The notes under the pieces are model-generated. The model saw only the letters and a program-made list of their open reading frames with translations. It had not been told where the DNA came from and ran no database searches. The position numbers and the translations under genes were made by a program. A DNA stretch of 64,000 bases, from positions 2,976,001 to 3,040,000 of the forward strand of contig NZ_CP091244.1 of NCBI RefSeq assembly GCF_021650935.1, read 5' to 3'. This DNA is from Thiothrix winogradskyi (lineage in GTDB: Bacteria; Pseudomonadota; Gammaproteobacteria; Thiotrichales; Thiotrichaceae). Positions 48,517-57,394 of this stretch are shown piece by piece (position 1 is the first letter of the stretch; every line of letters begins with the position of its first letter).

Positions 48517-50778
48517 ATGTTAGGGAAGTTCTTTAAACCAAAATGGCAACATACCGATGCCAGTGTCCGCCTGAAATCACTAGCTACCCTTGCCGGTGAC
48601 AGTGTGGAATTAATCAAGATTGCCCAAAGCGATCCTGATAGCGATGTGCGCATGGAAGCGATTACCCGTTTGCACCACATCCCGACCTTGGTGCAATTGG
48701 GTCACACCGCAGGTTCCATTGGTGAACGCGCCCGCCAGCGGGTCATCGGTTTAGCAGCAACTGAGCACCGCCATGACCATTTGCTGGCAGAAGTTTTTGC
48801 CTGGCTACAAAACCCCGCATTACTCCGCAGTATTGCGCGGGACTCGCTCCGTGGTGCTAAATTGCGCCACCAAGCCATCGCCAAACTGGACGACCAAGAA
48901 TTATTGTTTAGCATTGCCAGTAACGATACCTCCAAAGAAATCCAATACATCGCCGCCACGAACATTGACGATTTAGAAAAACTGCAAGCCCTAGAGAAAA
49001 CACACGGCAAACAAAACAAACGCTTGCGCCAGTTGCTCAAAGAACGCGAAGACCTTGTGCAACATCAGCACCAACAACAAGCCGAGATTGACGCACTCTG
49101 CGCCGAAGCCGAAACCCTCGGCAACAACCAACGCTGGGCGCAAGAGAAAACCCGTGCGAAAGTACTGGAGCAACGTTGGCAAAAAATCAGCAAAGTCACC
49201 AACGAAACCCAACAGCAGCGCTTCCAACAAGCACTGACCGATTTTCAGCAGCGCCTGCAAACATGGGAAAGCGAACACACCCAGCAACAACAATTGCTCG
49301 CCCAACAAGCCGCTGAGCAAGCCCGTCTGGCTGCCGAAGCCCAACAACAAGCCGAAGCCGCCGCGCAAGCCGAACAAGAGCGCCTCGAACAGGCACAACA
49401 GCGTGAAGCCGCCGCCCGCAAACACCACCAGCAACAACAAGCCCAACAAGAACAAACCTTAAAAGATTTACACAACAGTTTAAAAACGCTGGAGTCTCAC
49501 CTAGAAGCCGAACAATACGGCGAAGCCATTGAGGTACACAAAACCCTCAGGGAAAATCTCAAAAATGCCACGCACCTGCCCGGCAAAGAACAAGCCTTCT
49601 TCCAACGCCGTCTGCAAGCACTCGCCCCCTTCCTACGCGAAATCCAAGACTGGCGGCGCTGGGGTACCGATCAAGTACGCAAACAACTGATCGAGACGGC
49701 TGAACACCTGCGCACCGATGAGGAGCTTGACCCACAAGAACGTGCCAAGAAAATCCACACACTGCGGGAAGAATGGCGCAAATTGTCCCAGCTTGAACCG
49801 GGGCAACAACACACCATGTGGAAAGCCTTTGATGCCAATGCCACGGCTGCTTACGAACCCAGCAAACAATATTTTGCCGAACAAGCGCAACAACGTGCCA
49901 CGCATCTCGAACAACGCAACAGCATTTGCGCCCAACTCGAAGCCTTACACGCGGACACTGACTGGGAAACCCCCGACTGGCGGGCGCTACAAGTCGCCCT
50001 CAACGGATCCCGCAAACACTGGAAAGCCGCCGGAACCGTCAGCCACAAAGACTGGAAAAGCATCAACGAGCGTTTCAACACTGCGATGGATGCGTTAGAA
50101 ACCCACTTCAAAGCCGAACGCGCCCGCAACTGGCACGAACGTAGCCAACTGGTCGAACAAGCCAAAGCCCTGTTAGATTCCCCCGACACGGCACAAGCCA
50201 TTGAGCAAGCCAAAGTGTTACAAACCCAGTGGCAAATTAGCCTCAGTTCACGCCCTTCTGATGAACAACGCTTGTGGAAACAATTCCGCGAACCGATAGA
50301 TGCCCTGTTTGCCCGTGCGCGTGAAGAACGCCAGCAACAACAGCACGAACGCAATGCGCAACAAGCGGAAGCCGCCCGTCAGACTGAAGAACAACGCCAA
50401 CGCGAACGGGAACGCCAGCAGCAGCAACTCGCTGATTTGGAAGCCCTTGCCACCCAATCCACGCAACGCAAACAAGCAGACACCAACGCTGACGAGCAAG
50501 TTGCCAACCGCCATACGGGTGAATTACTGTGCCTGCAACTGGAAATCCTGCTAGAGCTAGAAAGCCCTGTCGAGTTCCAAGCTACCCGCCTCAAGTATCA
50601 AGTGGCACAACTCTCAGAAACCATGCGCAGCCGCAAAGAAACCACGCAACCCAGTGCTCATGCCTTGCCGGTTTTAAAACAGTGGTATGCTTTGGGGGGA
50701 ATGCCCGCGACTGCCCTTGCCAGCCAGACAGCGCGGATCGAGAAAATTAAGCAGGCTCTGCTTCAGGCGCTGCCGTAA
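48517..50778 (+). CDS. DUF349 domain protein
   Basis: A 753-residue cytoplasmic protein rich in Gln, Ala and Glu. The N-terminus (LGKFFKPKWQHTDASVRLKSLA) and about the first 170 residues contain HEAT-like helical repeats (DPDSDVRMEAITRL). The rest alternates coiled coil and DUF349 repeats, recognised by patterns such as LEQRWQKISKV, LREEWRKLSQLEPG and KHWKAAGTVSHKDWK. A long Gln/Ala/Glu coiled coil spans about 245-320. Function unknown; related proteins occur next to metG or rdgC in other gammaproteobacteria. Its 3' end overlaps the convergent rdgC by 32 bp. Confidence 0.9.
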   Translation: MLGKFFKPKWQHTDASVRLKSLATLAGDSVELIKIAQSDPDSDVRMEAITRLHHIPTLVQLGHTAGSIGERARQRVIGLAATEHRHDHLLAEVFAWLQNPALLRSIARDSLRGAKLRHQAIAKLDDQELLFSIASNDTSKEIQYIAATNIDDLEKLQALEKTHGKQNKRLRQLLKEREDLVQHQHQQQAEIDALCAEAETLGNNQRWAQEKTRAKVLEQRWQKISKVTNETQQQRFQQALTDFQQRLQTWESEHTQQQQLLAQQAAEQARLAAEAQQQAEAAAQAEQERLEQAQQREAAARKHHQQQQAQQEQTLKDLHNSLKTLESHLEAEQYGEAIEVHKTLRENLKNATHLPGKEQAFFQRRLQALAPFLREIQDWRRWGTDQVRKQLIETAEHLRTDEELDPQERAKKIHTLREEWRKLSQLEPGQQHTMWKAFDANATAAYEPSKQYFAEQAQQRATHLEQRNSICAQLEALHADTDWETPDWRALQVALNGSRKHWKAAGTVSHKDWKSINERFNTAMDALETHFKAERARNWHERSQLVEQAKALLDSPDTAQAIEQAKVLQTQWQISLSSRPSDEQRLWKQFREPIDALFARAREERQQQQHERNAQQAEAARQTEEQRQRERERQQQQLADLEALATQSTQRKQADTNADEQVANRHTGELLCLQLEILLELESPVEFQATRLKYQVAQLSETMRSRKETTQPSAHALPVLKQWYALGGMPATALASQTARIEKIKQALLQALP

Positions 50779-51667
50779 AACATTGCATCAAATCGGCTAA
50801 CATCAGCGTCACTTCACCCGTCATCAGGGTGAATTCGATGTCCAGCTTTTCGGCATGAGATTGCGGGTCGGCTTCCTTAAGGTTGTCGGCCAGCACATCC
50901 AAGAAACGCACCTGACGCACCCCTAAATCCTCGGTCAAGACGAAACTGATCTTGTCTGCCCAGATTAAAGCGAGTTTAGATACCGTTTTACCCGCTGCCA
51001 GATTCGCTTGCACTTCTTCCGCCATCAGTTCATGGCGCTTAAACGTCGCCACACTTTTTGCTTCGCCCTGCCCTTTTAATTCGCACGCTTCGCCCAAGGT
51101 AAAGGGCGCGGGCAAGGTGTGGTCATCTGCCAGCCATTGCGTCATGAGCACCGCCGGACTCATGTCGGTTTTCGGGGGAGTCACGGGCAAACTGCCTAAG
51201 CTATTACGCAGCAAATGGGTTAAGCGTTCCGCTGGCGTATTCGACGAGCTGTTAATAATCATCCAGCCATTGGCGGGATCCAACCAAGCGTCCATTTTCT
51301 TGGTGCGGGTGAATGCCTTAGGCAGTAGTTCAAATTCGATCTCGTCACGCAAATCTTGCTTTTCGCGTTTACCGATCTTGCGGGCTTCTTTTTCTTCGAT
51401 CTCGGCAACCAAGTTATCGAGTTCTTCACGCACCACCGAAGCCGGGAGCATTTTTTCCTGGTGTGCCAGTGTCAGCAGCAGACAGCCATTAGTTGCCAGC
51501 ACCAATTGCTCACTATTGCGCCCAAACGGTGATACCCAGCCGCTGGCTTCACGCAATTCATTGCCGCAACCCAAAAAGGGTTTGCTTTCAAGGGCTTCGT
51601 GTAGTGCTTCCGGCGTGAGGGCGAAATCACTGCTCAAACGCAGCAGGTACAGATTCTTGAACCACAT
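50747..51667 (-). CDS. rdgC: Recombination-associated protein RdgC
   Basis: RdgC is a ring-shaped dimeric DNA-binding protein that restrains RecA. The 306-residue protein starts MWFKNLYLLRLSSDFALTPEALHEAL and shows FLGCGNELREASGWVSPFGR, EARKIGKREKQDLRDEIEFELLPKAFTRTKKMDAWLD and LRNSLGSLPVTPP, which are diagnostic. It is convergent with the DUF349 gene, overlapping its end by 32 bp, so the two transcripts share an antisense tail. Confidence 0.97.
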   Translation of the reverse strand: MWFKNLYLLRLSSDFALTPEALHEALESKPFLGCGNELREASGWVSPFGRNSEQLVLATNGCLLLTLAHQEKMLPASVVREELDNLVAEIEEKEARKIGKREKQDLRDEIEFELLPKAFTRTKKMDAWLDPANGWMIINSSSNTPAERLTHLLRNSLGSLPVTPPKTDMSPAVLMTQWLADDHTLPAPFTLGEACELKGQGEAKSVATFKRHELMAEEVQANLAAGKTVSKLALIWADKISFVLTEDLGVRQVRFLDVLADNLKEADPQSHAEKLDIEFTLMTGEVTLMLADLMQCFTAAPEAEPA

Positions 51668-51725
51668 GGCAATGCCTTTCTATGCTAATGAGAAAGGCGC
51701 GATTATGCCGGAAAGCGCTTCAGAC

Positions 51726-52868
51726 TTAAACAAACGGCAGTGTACCAAACTTAGCCCAAGGGTTAGGCTGCCCCAGCCAGCGTTGGGATACTGTGCCATA
51801 AACTGCACGGAAATCGACGGTATGTTGCACATTGCCATCGCCATCCAAATGGCTTAAATCAGGTGCGTCGCCGTAAATGCCACCGCGCACCTTGCCCCCC
51901 ATCACCAATTGCACCGAAGCCGTGCCGTGGTCAGTGCCTTTGCCGTGGTTTTCCTGTACACGCCGCCCGAATTCTGAATACGTCATCAGCATGACATCAT
52001 TCCAGCGCCCGCCACGTTGCATGGCTTGTGCAAATGAATCGAGCGCCCCTGCCAGTTGATGCAATAAATTGCTTTGCACCGCACTTTGGTTGCTGTGGGT
52101 ATCGAAACCGTCCAGCGTGACCATATACACGGCTGCATCCACCCCCGTCAGGATCATTTTGGCAACGGCTTCCAATTCCCGCCCAAATTGACTGGTGGAG
52201 AAGTTGACACCTAAAGGCACGGGGCGCTGCAATTTAGTGCTTAACTGTTCACCCGCCGCATACAATTGATGATGCACATTGGTGACGTGCGCCAGTACAG
52301 AATTCGTGGTAACAGGCTGAATATCTTCCAGCAAATTAATCTGACTGAGGAAAGACTGAGGGCTTTGCATCGCAATGGTGTTACAGCCTTTTCCGCTTAT
52401 CGGCCCGCTGTCATCGCCAATCGCAATACCATGCAAACCGGGCTTACAACCAGGCAATAATGAACCCAGCCAGCCCGCGTCGGCGTATTGGTTTGCAGCG
52501 ACGCCGGTTTCCCAAATGTCACTGGAACGAAAATGCGACAAGGTACTGTGCGGATAACCAACCCCTTGCACCCACGCAATATTGCCTTTGTCCCACCAAG
52601 GCTTGAGCGCTTTCAGGTAAGGGTTTAGGCTATGCGTTTCACCAATGTCGATTATTTGATGTTTACGCAGCGCAATCGTGGGGCGATGTTGGTAATACAA
52701 GGGGTCATTATGAGGAATCAGGGTATTCAGCCCATCATTCCCCCCTGCCAGTTTGACCAACACGACAATACGTTGTGGTGGGCGGGTGGGCGCTGCCAAG
52801 ACTTCCGCAGGCAAAGCCCCCAACCAAGGCAGCAAGGCTGCCATTCCCATAAATTCTCGACGGTTCAT
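51726..52868 (-). CDS. DUF1501 protein with Tat signal
   Basis: A 380-residue secreted protein of the DUF1501 family (alkaline-phosphatase-like fold). The N-terminus MNRREFMGMAALLPWLGALPAEVLA is a twin-arginine signal. The body has VVLVKLAGGNDGLNTLIPHNDPLYY, SLNPYLKALKPWW, DGFDTHSNQSAVQ, MTYSEFGRRVQENHGKGTDHG and VMGGKVRGGIYGD, all typical. I chose the ATG at 52868 because it places the Tat motif at the N-terminus; the open frame extends upstream into unlikely sequence. It lies 25 bp after a DUF1800 gene, a recurrent pairing in many bacteria. Its function is unknown. Confidence 0.92.
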   Translation of the reverse strand: MNRREFMGMAALLPWLGALPAEVLAAPTRPPQRIVVLVKLAGGNDGLNTLIPHNDPLYYQHRPTIALRKHQIIDIGETHSLNPYLKALKPWWDKGNIAWVQGVGYPHSTLSHFRSSDIWETGVAANQYADAGWLGSLLPGCKPGLHGIAIGDDSGPISGKGCNTIAMQSPQSFLSQINLLEDIQPVTTNSVLAHVTNVHHQLYAAGEQLSTKLQRPVPLGVNFSTSQFGRELEAVAKMILTGVDAAVYMVTLDGFDTHSNQSAVQSNLLHQLAGALDSFAQAMQRGGRWNDVMLMTYSEFGRRVQENHGKGTDHGTASVQLVMGGKVRGGIYGDAPDLSHLDGDGNVQHTVDFRAVYGTVSQRWLGQPNPWAKFGTLPFV

Positions 52869-52893
52869 GTAAGCAATATCCGCATAAAGGGTA

Positions 52894-54183
52894 TCAGGAC
52901 ACTTGAAACGCTGGGTCAAGCAGCAAAGCACGCACTAAGCGGCGGGATCCCGGTATTTCTGGCAAGGGTTTTAACGGCTTAACCGGCAATAACCATTCGA
53001 CCAATTGTTCAGCGGCTGCATCGGGAAATGTTATCCCACTGGCAACTTTTTCATTTAAATTACCGCGTGACAATTTGGACAGGTAAGCATTGCGTACCAG
53101 CAAGGTTTGGGTGCTGATCCAATGTTCACCGCCAGCCCAGCCTTTGACGTTCGGTGGGTCAAATAACTCCTGCCCCAACAAACGGCACAGGTTCAGCATT
53201 TCTTGGGTGGATTCGCGGGGATACGGCAACATGCGTACTGTGCCAATCACCAATTCCACGGGGGATTTCACCAACGTGCCACGGTTTGCCGTTGCCCAGA
53301 ACGCTTCACTGTTCAAGACCGTGCGCATTAAACCTTTGATGTCATAGTTCGACTGCCGCAACTGTTGCGCCCAAGTGCGAATCAGCGCCGGGTCAGGGCG
53401 ATTACTCACGAATGCCAACCAAAACTTTTCCGTCACGCTTTCAGCCGTGCGGGGATGCGCCAACAAGATCTTAATAATGTCATCACCAGTGAAATCCCCG
53501 GTTTTGCCTAAGAAAGTCAGTTGTCCAGTTGCATGTTCATCAGTACGGATCACAAATTTGCCGGTTTGATGATCGACACGCCACCCCGTAAACGCTTGCG
53601 TTGCCGCTTTCACATCGGTTTCACGGTAATGCCCGCGTCCGATGGTAAATAACTCTAGCAACTCGCGGGCAAAATTTTCATTCGGTTGCTCTTTGTTATT
53701 TTGATGCCCATCCAAATACATCAGCATGGCAGGGTCACGCGCAATCGCGTGCAATAATTCCCCAAAATTTCCCAGTGCGTAGCGGCGTAATAACAGGTTT
53801 TGTTGGTGTAACAGGCTGGGTTGCAGAGTTTTTTGAATTGAGGAGGTAAAGTGATTGTGCCAAAACAAAGTCATGCGTTCGAGAAACGGCGTTCGGGTAG
53901 TCAACATCTGTTCTACCCACCAAGCCTGCAAGCTTTTGCCCTCACGTTGTGAGATAGACCAAGCGGAATTACGGCTTTTCATGTCAGTCAAACGCATTGG
54001 CTCTAACTTCAACCAAGGTGTCATGGCTGGAGCAGGTTTCAATGCATGAGGTTTTGGATGCAACACTAATTCGACGGCATCTTGTGTAGAGCGGCCTTCC
54101 AACTGTTTGATGGCATCCCACTCTGCGCCTAAGCCAGTGCGTGATACCAGATGTGCTGCATCTTTAAAAGCAAGTAATCCCAT
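52894..54183 (-). CDS. DUF1800 family protein
   Basis: A 429-residue protein of the DUF1800 family, starting MGLLAFKDAAHLVSRTGLGAEWD. It shows WWVEQMLTTRTPFLERMTLFWHNHFTSS, LLRRYALGNFGELLHAIARDPAMLMYLDG, NENFARELLELFTIGRGHY, HPRTAESVTEKFWLAFV and the C-terminal GWAGGEHWIST. No signal peptide is obvious although family members are often exported. It is the first gene of a two-gene operon with the DUF1501 gene. Function is not established. Confidence 0.92.
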   Translation of the reverse strand: MGLLAFKDAAHLVSRTGLGAEWDAIKQLEGRSTQDAVELVLHPKPHALKPAPAMTPWLKLEPMRLTDMKSRNSAWSISQREGKSLQAWWVEQMLTTRTPFLERMTLFWHNHFTSSIQKTLQPSLLHQQNLLLRRYALGNFGELLHAIARDPAMLMYLDGHQNNKEQPNENFARELLELFTIGRGHYRETDVKAATQAFTGWRVDHQTGKFVIRTDEHATGQLTFLGKTGDFTGDDIIKILLAHPRTAESVTEKFWLAFVSNRPDPALIRTWAQQLRQSNYDIKGLMRTVLNSEAFWATANRGTLVKSPVELVIGTVRMLPYPRESTQEMLNLCRLLGQELFDPPNVKGWAGGEHWISTQTLLVRNAYLSKLSRGNLNEKVASGITFPDAAAEQLVEWLLPVKPLKPLPEIPGSRRLVRALLLDPAFQVS

Positions 54184-54273
54184 AACCTTACTGCGCTAGA
54201 AATAATATTAATAGTAACGTAACTGGATAGTAAGTTTAGACCAAATTTTAATCTTAACGGCAGATTAATAAGA

Positions 54274-55293
54274 TTATTTTGCAAGCTTTATGCCGCTAAG
54301 TGAAACAAAAAAAGCGATAAGCGATACTAGTGATGCCAAAATGCTGATGAATAACTCTGTCGTTTTACGCAGCACCCGCACTGTACCCAGCGCACTTTTC
54401 CCCAGAAACTTCATGATACCCTTGGTCTGCGTGCCGTATTTTAGGCTAATTTTCTCCAATCGGATTAAATCTTCACCATTTTCTACGTATTTCAATACAT
54501 GTACGACATCAGCAGTAGAACTGGCTTTGCGAATACTATTCACCTGTTCTGCCGTTTGTTTAAGCGCCCGCGTTGCTTGCGGGTTGTAAGCTTTTAATGC
54601 GGCTTTACTGATGCCATCCAGATTTTTTTCGGCACGCGCTGCCAATAGAAATCCTTTATAATTGAACACGTCTGAACCCTGCCTGAGCAGAAAACGCTGG
54701 AAACCCGGTGTCAGCTTGCCTGCGCGTGCCGCCAATTTTGTGGTAGAAATACCACCTTTCGCGGGCGAAGCCGTACCCGCACTCGCCACCGTCGCAGCAG
54801 TCAACCCAACGCCTACGCCTGCCAAGGTGACAATCAGTTCGTTGACTGGCTCACCCTTGGCATACAATTGATATTGCTCCCACAAATCGCGGGCATCCCC
54901 GACCACGGTAAAATCGGCGGTAATTGCGCCCGCAACACCAGCACCACTGCTGGCTTCACCGTCTAAAAAACCACTGGCAAAATCATTGACGGTACGGCGG
55001 GCGGTATTGAGTGGGGATTCCAAGCGCTGCAATTCTGCCTCAAATTCAGTGGGGTCAACCGCGTAACCAAAGGTGCTGGCAAGGCTTAGGTACATTCGTG
55101 CATCGGCGGGGTTATTGTTAGCGATGGATTCCCGCACTTGTTGGCGCACATCTTCCGCACTCACCTGATGCAACATCAATTGCACCACGTCTGCCGCCAT
55201 TTCGTCGTATTGCCAATAATCGAGCAATGCCTTCAGACTGCCGACTAATAGCACTAATGACACCAATAAAACAGTAAAATTCCAGATTTTCAT
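54274..55293 (-). CDS. Unknown membrane protein, 339 aa
   Basis: No family recognised. The N-terminus MKIWNFTVLLVSLVLLVGSLKALLDYW is one membrane anchor. A helical domain follows, then a Gly/Ala-rich hydrophobic region (about 115-175: SSGAGVAGAITADFTV, LIVTLAGVGVGLTAATVASAG). A basic helical part comes next, and the C-terminus has another hydrophobic segment (LFISILASLVSLIAFFVSLSG). The glycine-rich centre resembles membrane-inserting segments of pore-forming or effector proteins only in composition. It sits 9 bp after metA, which suggests co-transcription. Confidence 0.7.
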   Translation of the reverse strand: MKIWNFTVLLVSLVLLVGSLKALLDYWQYDEMAADVVQLMLHQVSAEDVRQQVRESIANNNPADARMYLSLASTFGYAVDPTEFEAELQRLESPLNTARRTVNDFASGFLDGEASSGAGVAGAITADFTVVGDARDLWEQYQLYAKGEPVNELIVTLAGVGVGLTAATVASAGTASPAKGGISTTKLAARAGKLTPGFQRFLLRQGSDVFNYKGFLLAARAEKNLDGISKAALKAYNPQATRALKQTAEQVNSIRKASSTADVVHVLKYVENGEDLIRLEKISLKYGTQTKGIMKFLGKSALGTVRVLRKTTELFISILASLVSLIAFFVSLSGIKLAK

Positions 55294-55302
55294 GCTCTTA
55301 GT

Positions 55303-56388
55303 CTAGCGCATTCCCAGTGCTTGACGTAAGCCTAGGGGGTCATTAGGGTCGACACCTTCCATAAATGGCTTGCGGCGGTCGTTATTGGTGATCTGGTAAA
55401 CCTTGCCGATCCAATTGCTGTAAAACACTTTCGCCGTATCGCGCCAGGTATTGTGCAACATCGGCAACAGCAAGGTTTCTGGAAAGTCCGGCAAGGGTTT
55501 GCCTTGGCGTTTGGCAGCGTGTTGTGCCAGCCGGTATTCAGTGAGAATCGCTTTAGCTTTAGGGCGCAAATAATTTTCGGGAAATGGCGGATAATCCTCC
55601 CGCGCCCCGTCAAACCACCGCATGGTTTCGCGGCGGTATTCTTTCAGCAAACTCACCTGATCGTATTCGGGGTGAGCTTGCAAAAAAATCATGCGGAACA
55701 AATCAGGGCTGACCGCCATGTGAACACCAGCCTCCTGACTTTCCACCAATATTTGCACGCCGACGGCTTCTAATTCTGCGCGATCAATTTGATTGAAACG
55801 CGAGTGCGGCACGTCAAAGCGCGTATTCAGATCATTGACCAATGGGTGTTCCGGCAGCGTCACTGCATGGCTGTACACGCCCCAACGCTTGAAGCCCAGC
55901 GGGCGGCGGCGGATTCCCCACAAATGTTGCACCAGTGCATGACTTGCGAGACACGAACACAAGGTAGAGGTGACATTTTCCTGCGCCCAGGCCACCACTT
56001 CACACAAGCCATCCCAAAAAGGCTCGTCTTCCAGATGTTGCGCGGCGGGGTTTGCGCCGGTAATGATCAGCGCATCCAGCCCTTGTTCCTGCAAATCCGC
56101 AAACTTTTCGTAGTAATGCTCAATATAGGCTTGCGCCTTGTCACTGCGCGGCAAACTGTCTAGGGTAAACGGGTGGATATGAAATTGCGCAATCAGATTA
56201 GATTCACCCACTAGCCGGAAAAATTGGCGCTCGGTCGCTGCCAACGCCGCATCCGGCATCATGTTCAGAAAACCGATATGCAGCTCACGAATATCCTGAT
56301 TAAAAGCGTAATCTTCGCTCAGAATCGTTTGACCTTCCTGACGCAACCGGTCAAAGGTCGGTAATGCGGTATGTGCAACTAATGGCAT
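55303..56388 (-). CDS. metA: Homoserine O-succinyltransferase (MetA family)
   Basis: The enzyme acylates homoserine in methionine synthesis. The 361-residue protein has RELHIGFLNMMPDAALAATERQFFRL (MetA signature), the acyl-accepting cysteine in TLCSCLASHALVQHLWGI, FLQAHPEYD with the catalytic histidine, and KEYRRE with the catalytic glutamate. About 50 residues longer than E. coli MetA, mainly C-terminal. Whether it uses succinyl-CoA or acetyl-CoA cannot be judged safely. A palindromic repeat lies just upstream of its start. Confidence 0.92.
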   Translation of the reverse strand: MPLVAHTALPTFDRLRQEGQTILSEDYAFNQDIRELHIGFLNMMPDAALAATERQFFRLVGESNLIAQFHIHPFTLDSLPRSDKAQAYIEHYYEKFADLQEQGLDALIITGANPAAQHLEDEPFWDGLCEVVAWAQENVTSTLCSCLASHALVQHLWGIRRRPLGFKRWGVYSHAVTLPEHPLVNDLNTRFDVPHSRFNQIDRAELEAVGVQILVESQEAGVHMAVSPDLFRMIFLQAHPEYDQVSLLKEYRRETMRWFDGAREDYPPFPENYLRPKAKAILTEYRLAQHAAKRQGKPLPDFPETLLLPMLHNTWRDTAKVFYSNWIGKVYQITNNDRRKPFMEGVDPNDPLGLRQALGMR

Positions 56389-56393
56389 AAAGA

Positions 56394-56433
56394 ACCCCTC
56401 ACCCCTAACCCCTCTCCCTCAAGGGACGAGGGG
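56394..56433. repeat. Intergenic CCCCTCACCCCTAACCCCTCTCCC repeat
   Basis: A C-rich run followed by a hairpin: CCCCTCTCCC (56409-56418) pairs with GGGACGAGGGG (56423-56433) with one bulged base. This class of C-rich, self-complementary intergenic repeat recurs across many bacterial genomes. It lies between the P-loop gene and metA, both read leftward, and may attenuate transcription between them. Confidence 0.6.
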
Positions 56434-56442
56434 AATAAGACA

Positions 56443-57291
56443 TCAAGTATGGCGGGCAATGGCTTTTTCAATCAGTGCATTGAAATCCGCTTCGTTACGC
56501 ACCTGCGCGGCTTCTTCTGAGGTAACAGTGTAGCCGTAGTCGTGCGCAATTGCCTCGTAACGCGGCAAGCGCGAATGGAACAAACGCGGGAATACCCAAC
56601 GGGTGAAATCATCCGGGATCATTTCTGCGGCGTATTGCAGCCCTTGTTCTTGCAAGTAAACCGCTAAATGTTCGCGCAGGAAATTCGGACGGTAATAGAG
56701 CGGTTTCGGGTCGCTACGGGCGCGGTCGATGAGCTTTTGCTCTTCGTCTTTCGTGGTGACTTTGATGTACAGAATCAGGGTATTTTCTGCCAATAAATCA
56801 AATACGCCCGGCTCTTCCAATTCACACAAACTGCCGCCTGCGTCATTGACGAAATGCGAATAGCCGTAAATCGTTTGAGCTTTGCGGATGAATTCCGGCA
56901 CATCACGCATGGCGGCAATTTCAGCTTCGCGGTATTGCGCTTGGCGTTGGATAAAGGCATCCAGCGGCACACCACCGAGTTCGGGATTGCCCAATTTGCC
57001 GACGAATGACAGCACCGGGCCAAGATCATTCACGCGGATATTGTTGCGGATATAGATCCAATCATTACGCAATAACTCACGCAGGAACGGCACTTTCATC
57101 GCCTGTTCCTTAATCAAATCAAGAATGTCTTCATCCAGATAACACGTACCAATCCGATAATCGCCGGAATAATGGAACCAGTTATGGTTACGCAACATAC
57201 TGGAAATATGGGTTTTGCCAACACCAGACATGCCCAGCAGCGTGACTTTTTTGTGTTCCCATTGGCGGTATTGTTCTACGGTTAAACGCAC
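56443..57291 (-). CDS. P-loop ATPase/kinase-like protein, unknown role
   Basis: A 282-residue P-loop protein. Walker A is KVTLLGMSGVGKTHIS near residue 20. The following HYSGDYRIGTCYLDEDILDLIKEQAMKVPFL and the mid-protein LIDRARSDPKPLYYRPNFL are conserved-looking but not assignable to a named family. The likely start is GTG at 57291, with GGAG 7 bp upstream (protein begins VRLTVEQYRQW); the open frame extends to 57393, where it touches the divergent dusB region. It could be a small-molecule kinase or a regulatory ATPase. It is transcribed toward metA. Confidence 0.8.
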   Translation of the reverse strand: MRLTVEQYRQWEHKKVTLLGMSGVGKTHISSMLRNHNWFHYSGDYRIGTCYLDEDILDLIKEQAMKVPFLRELLRNDWIYIRNNIRVNDLGPVLSFVGKLGNPELGGVPLDAFIQRQAQYREAEIAAMRDVPEFIRKAQTIYGYSHFVNDAGGSLCELEEPGVFDLLAENTLILYIKVTTKDEEQKLIDRARSDPKPLYYRPNFLREHLAVYLQEQGLQYAAEMIPDDFTRWVFPRLFHSRLPRYEAIAHDYGYTVTSEEAAQVRNEADFNALIEKAIARHT

Positions 57292-57394
57292 ACTAAATCT
57301 CCGTACAGGTGGCTTTTCACAGGGCAGATACTTTAGCACAACTGGCGGGGTTTGCCGTGTTAAACTGCACACCCACGATACGTTTCTGAACACG

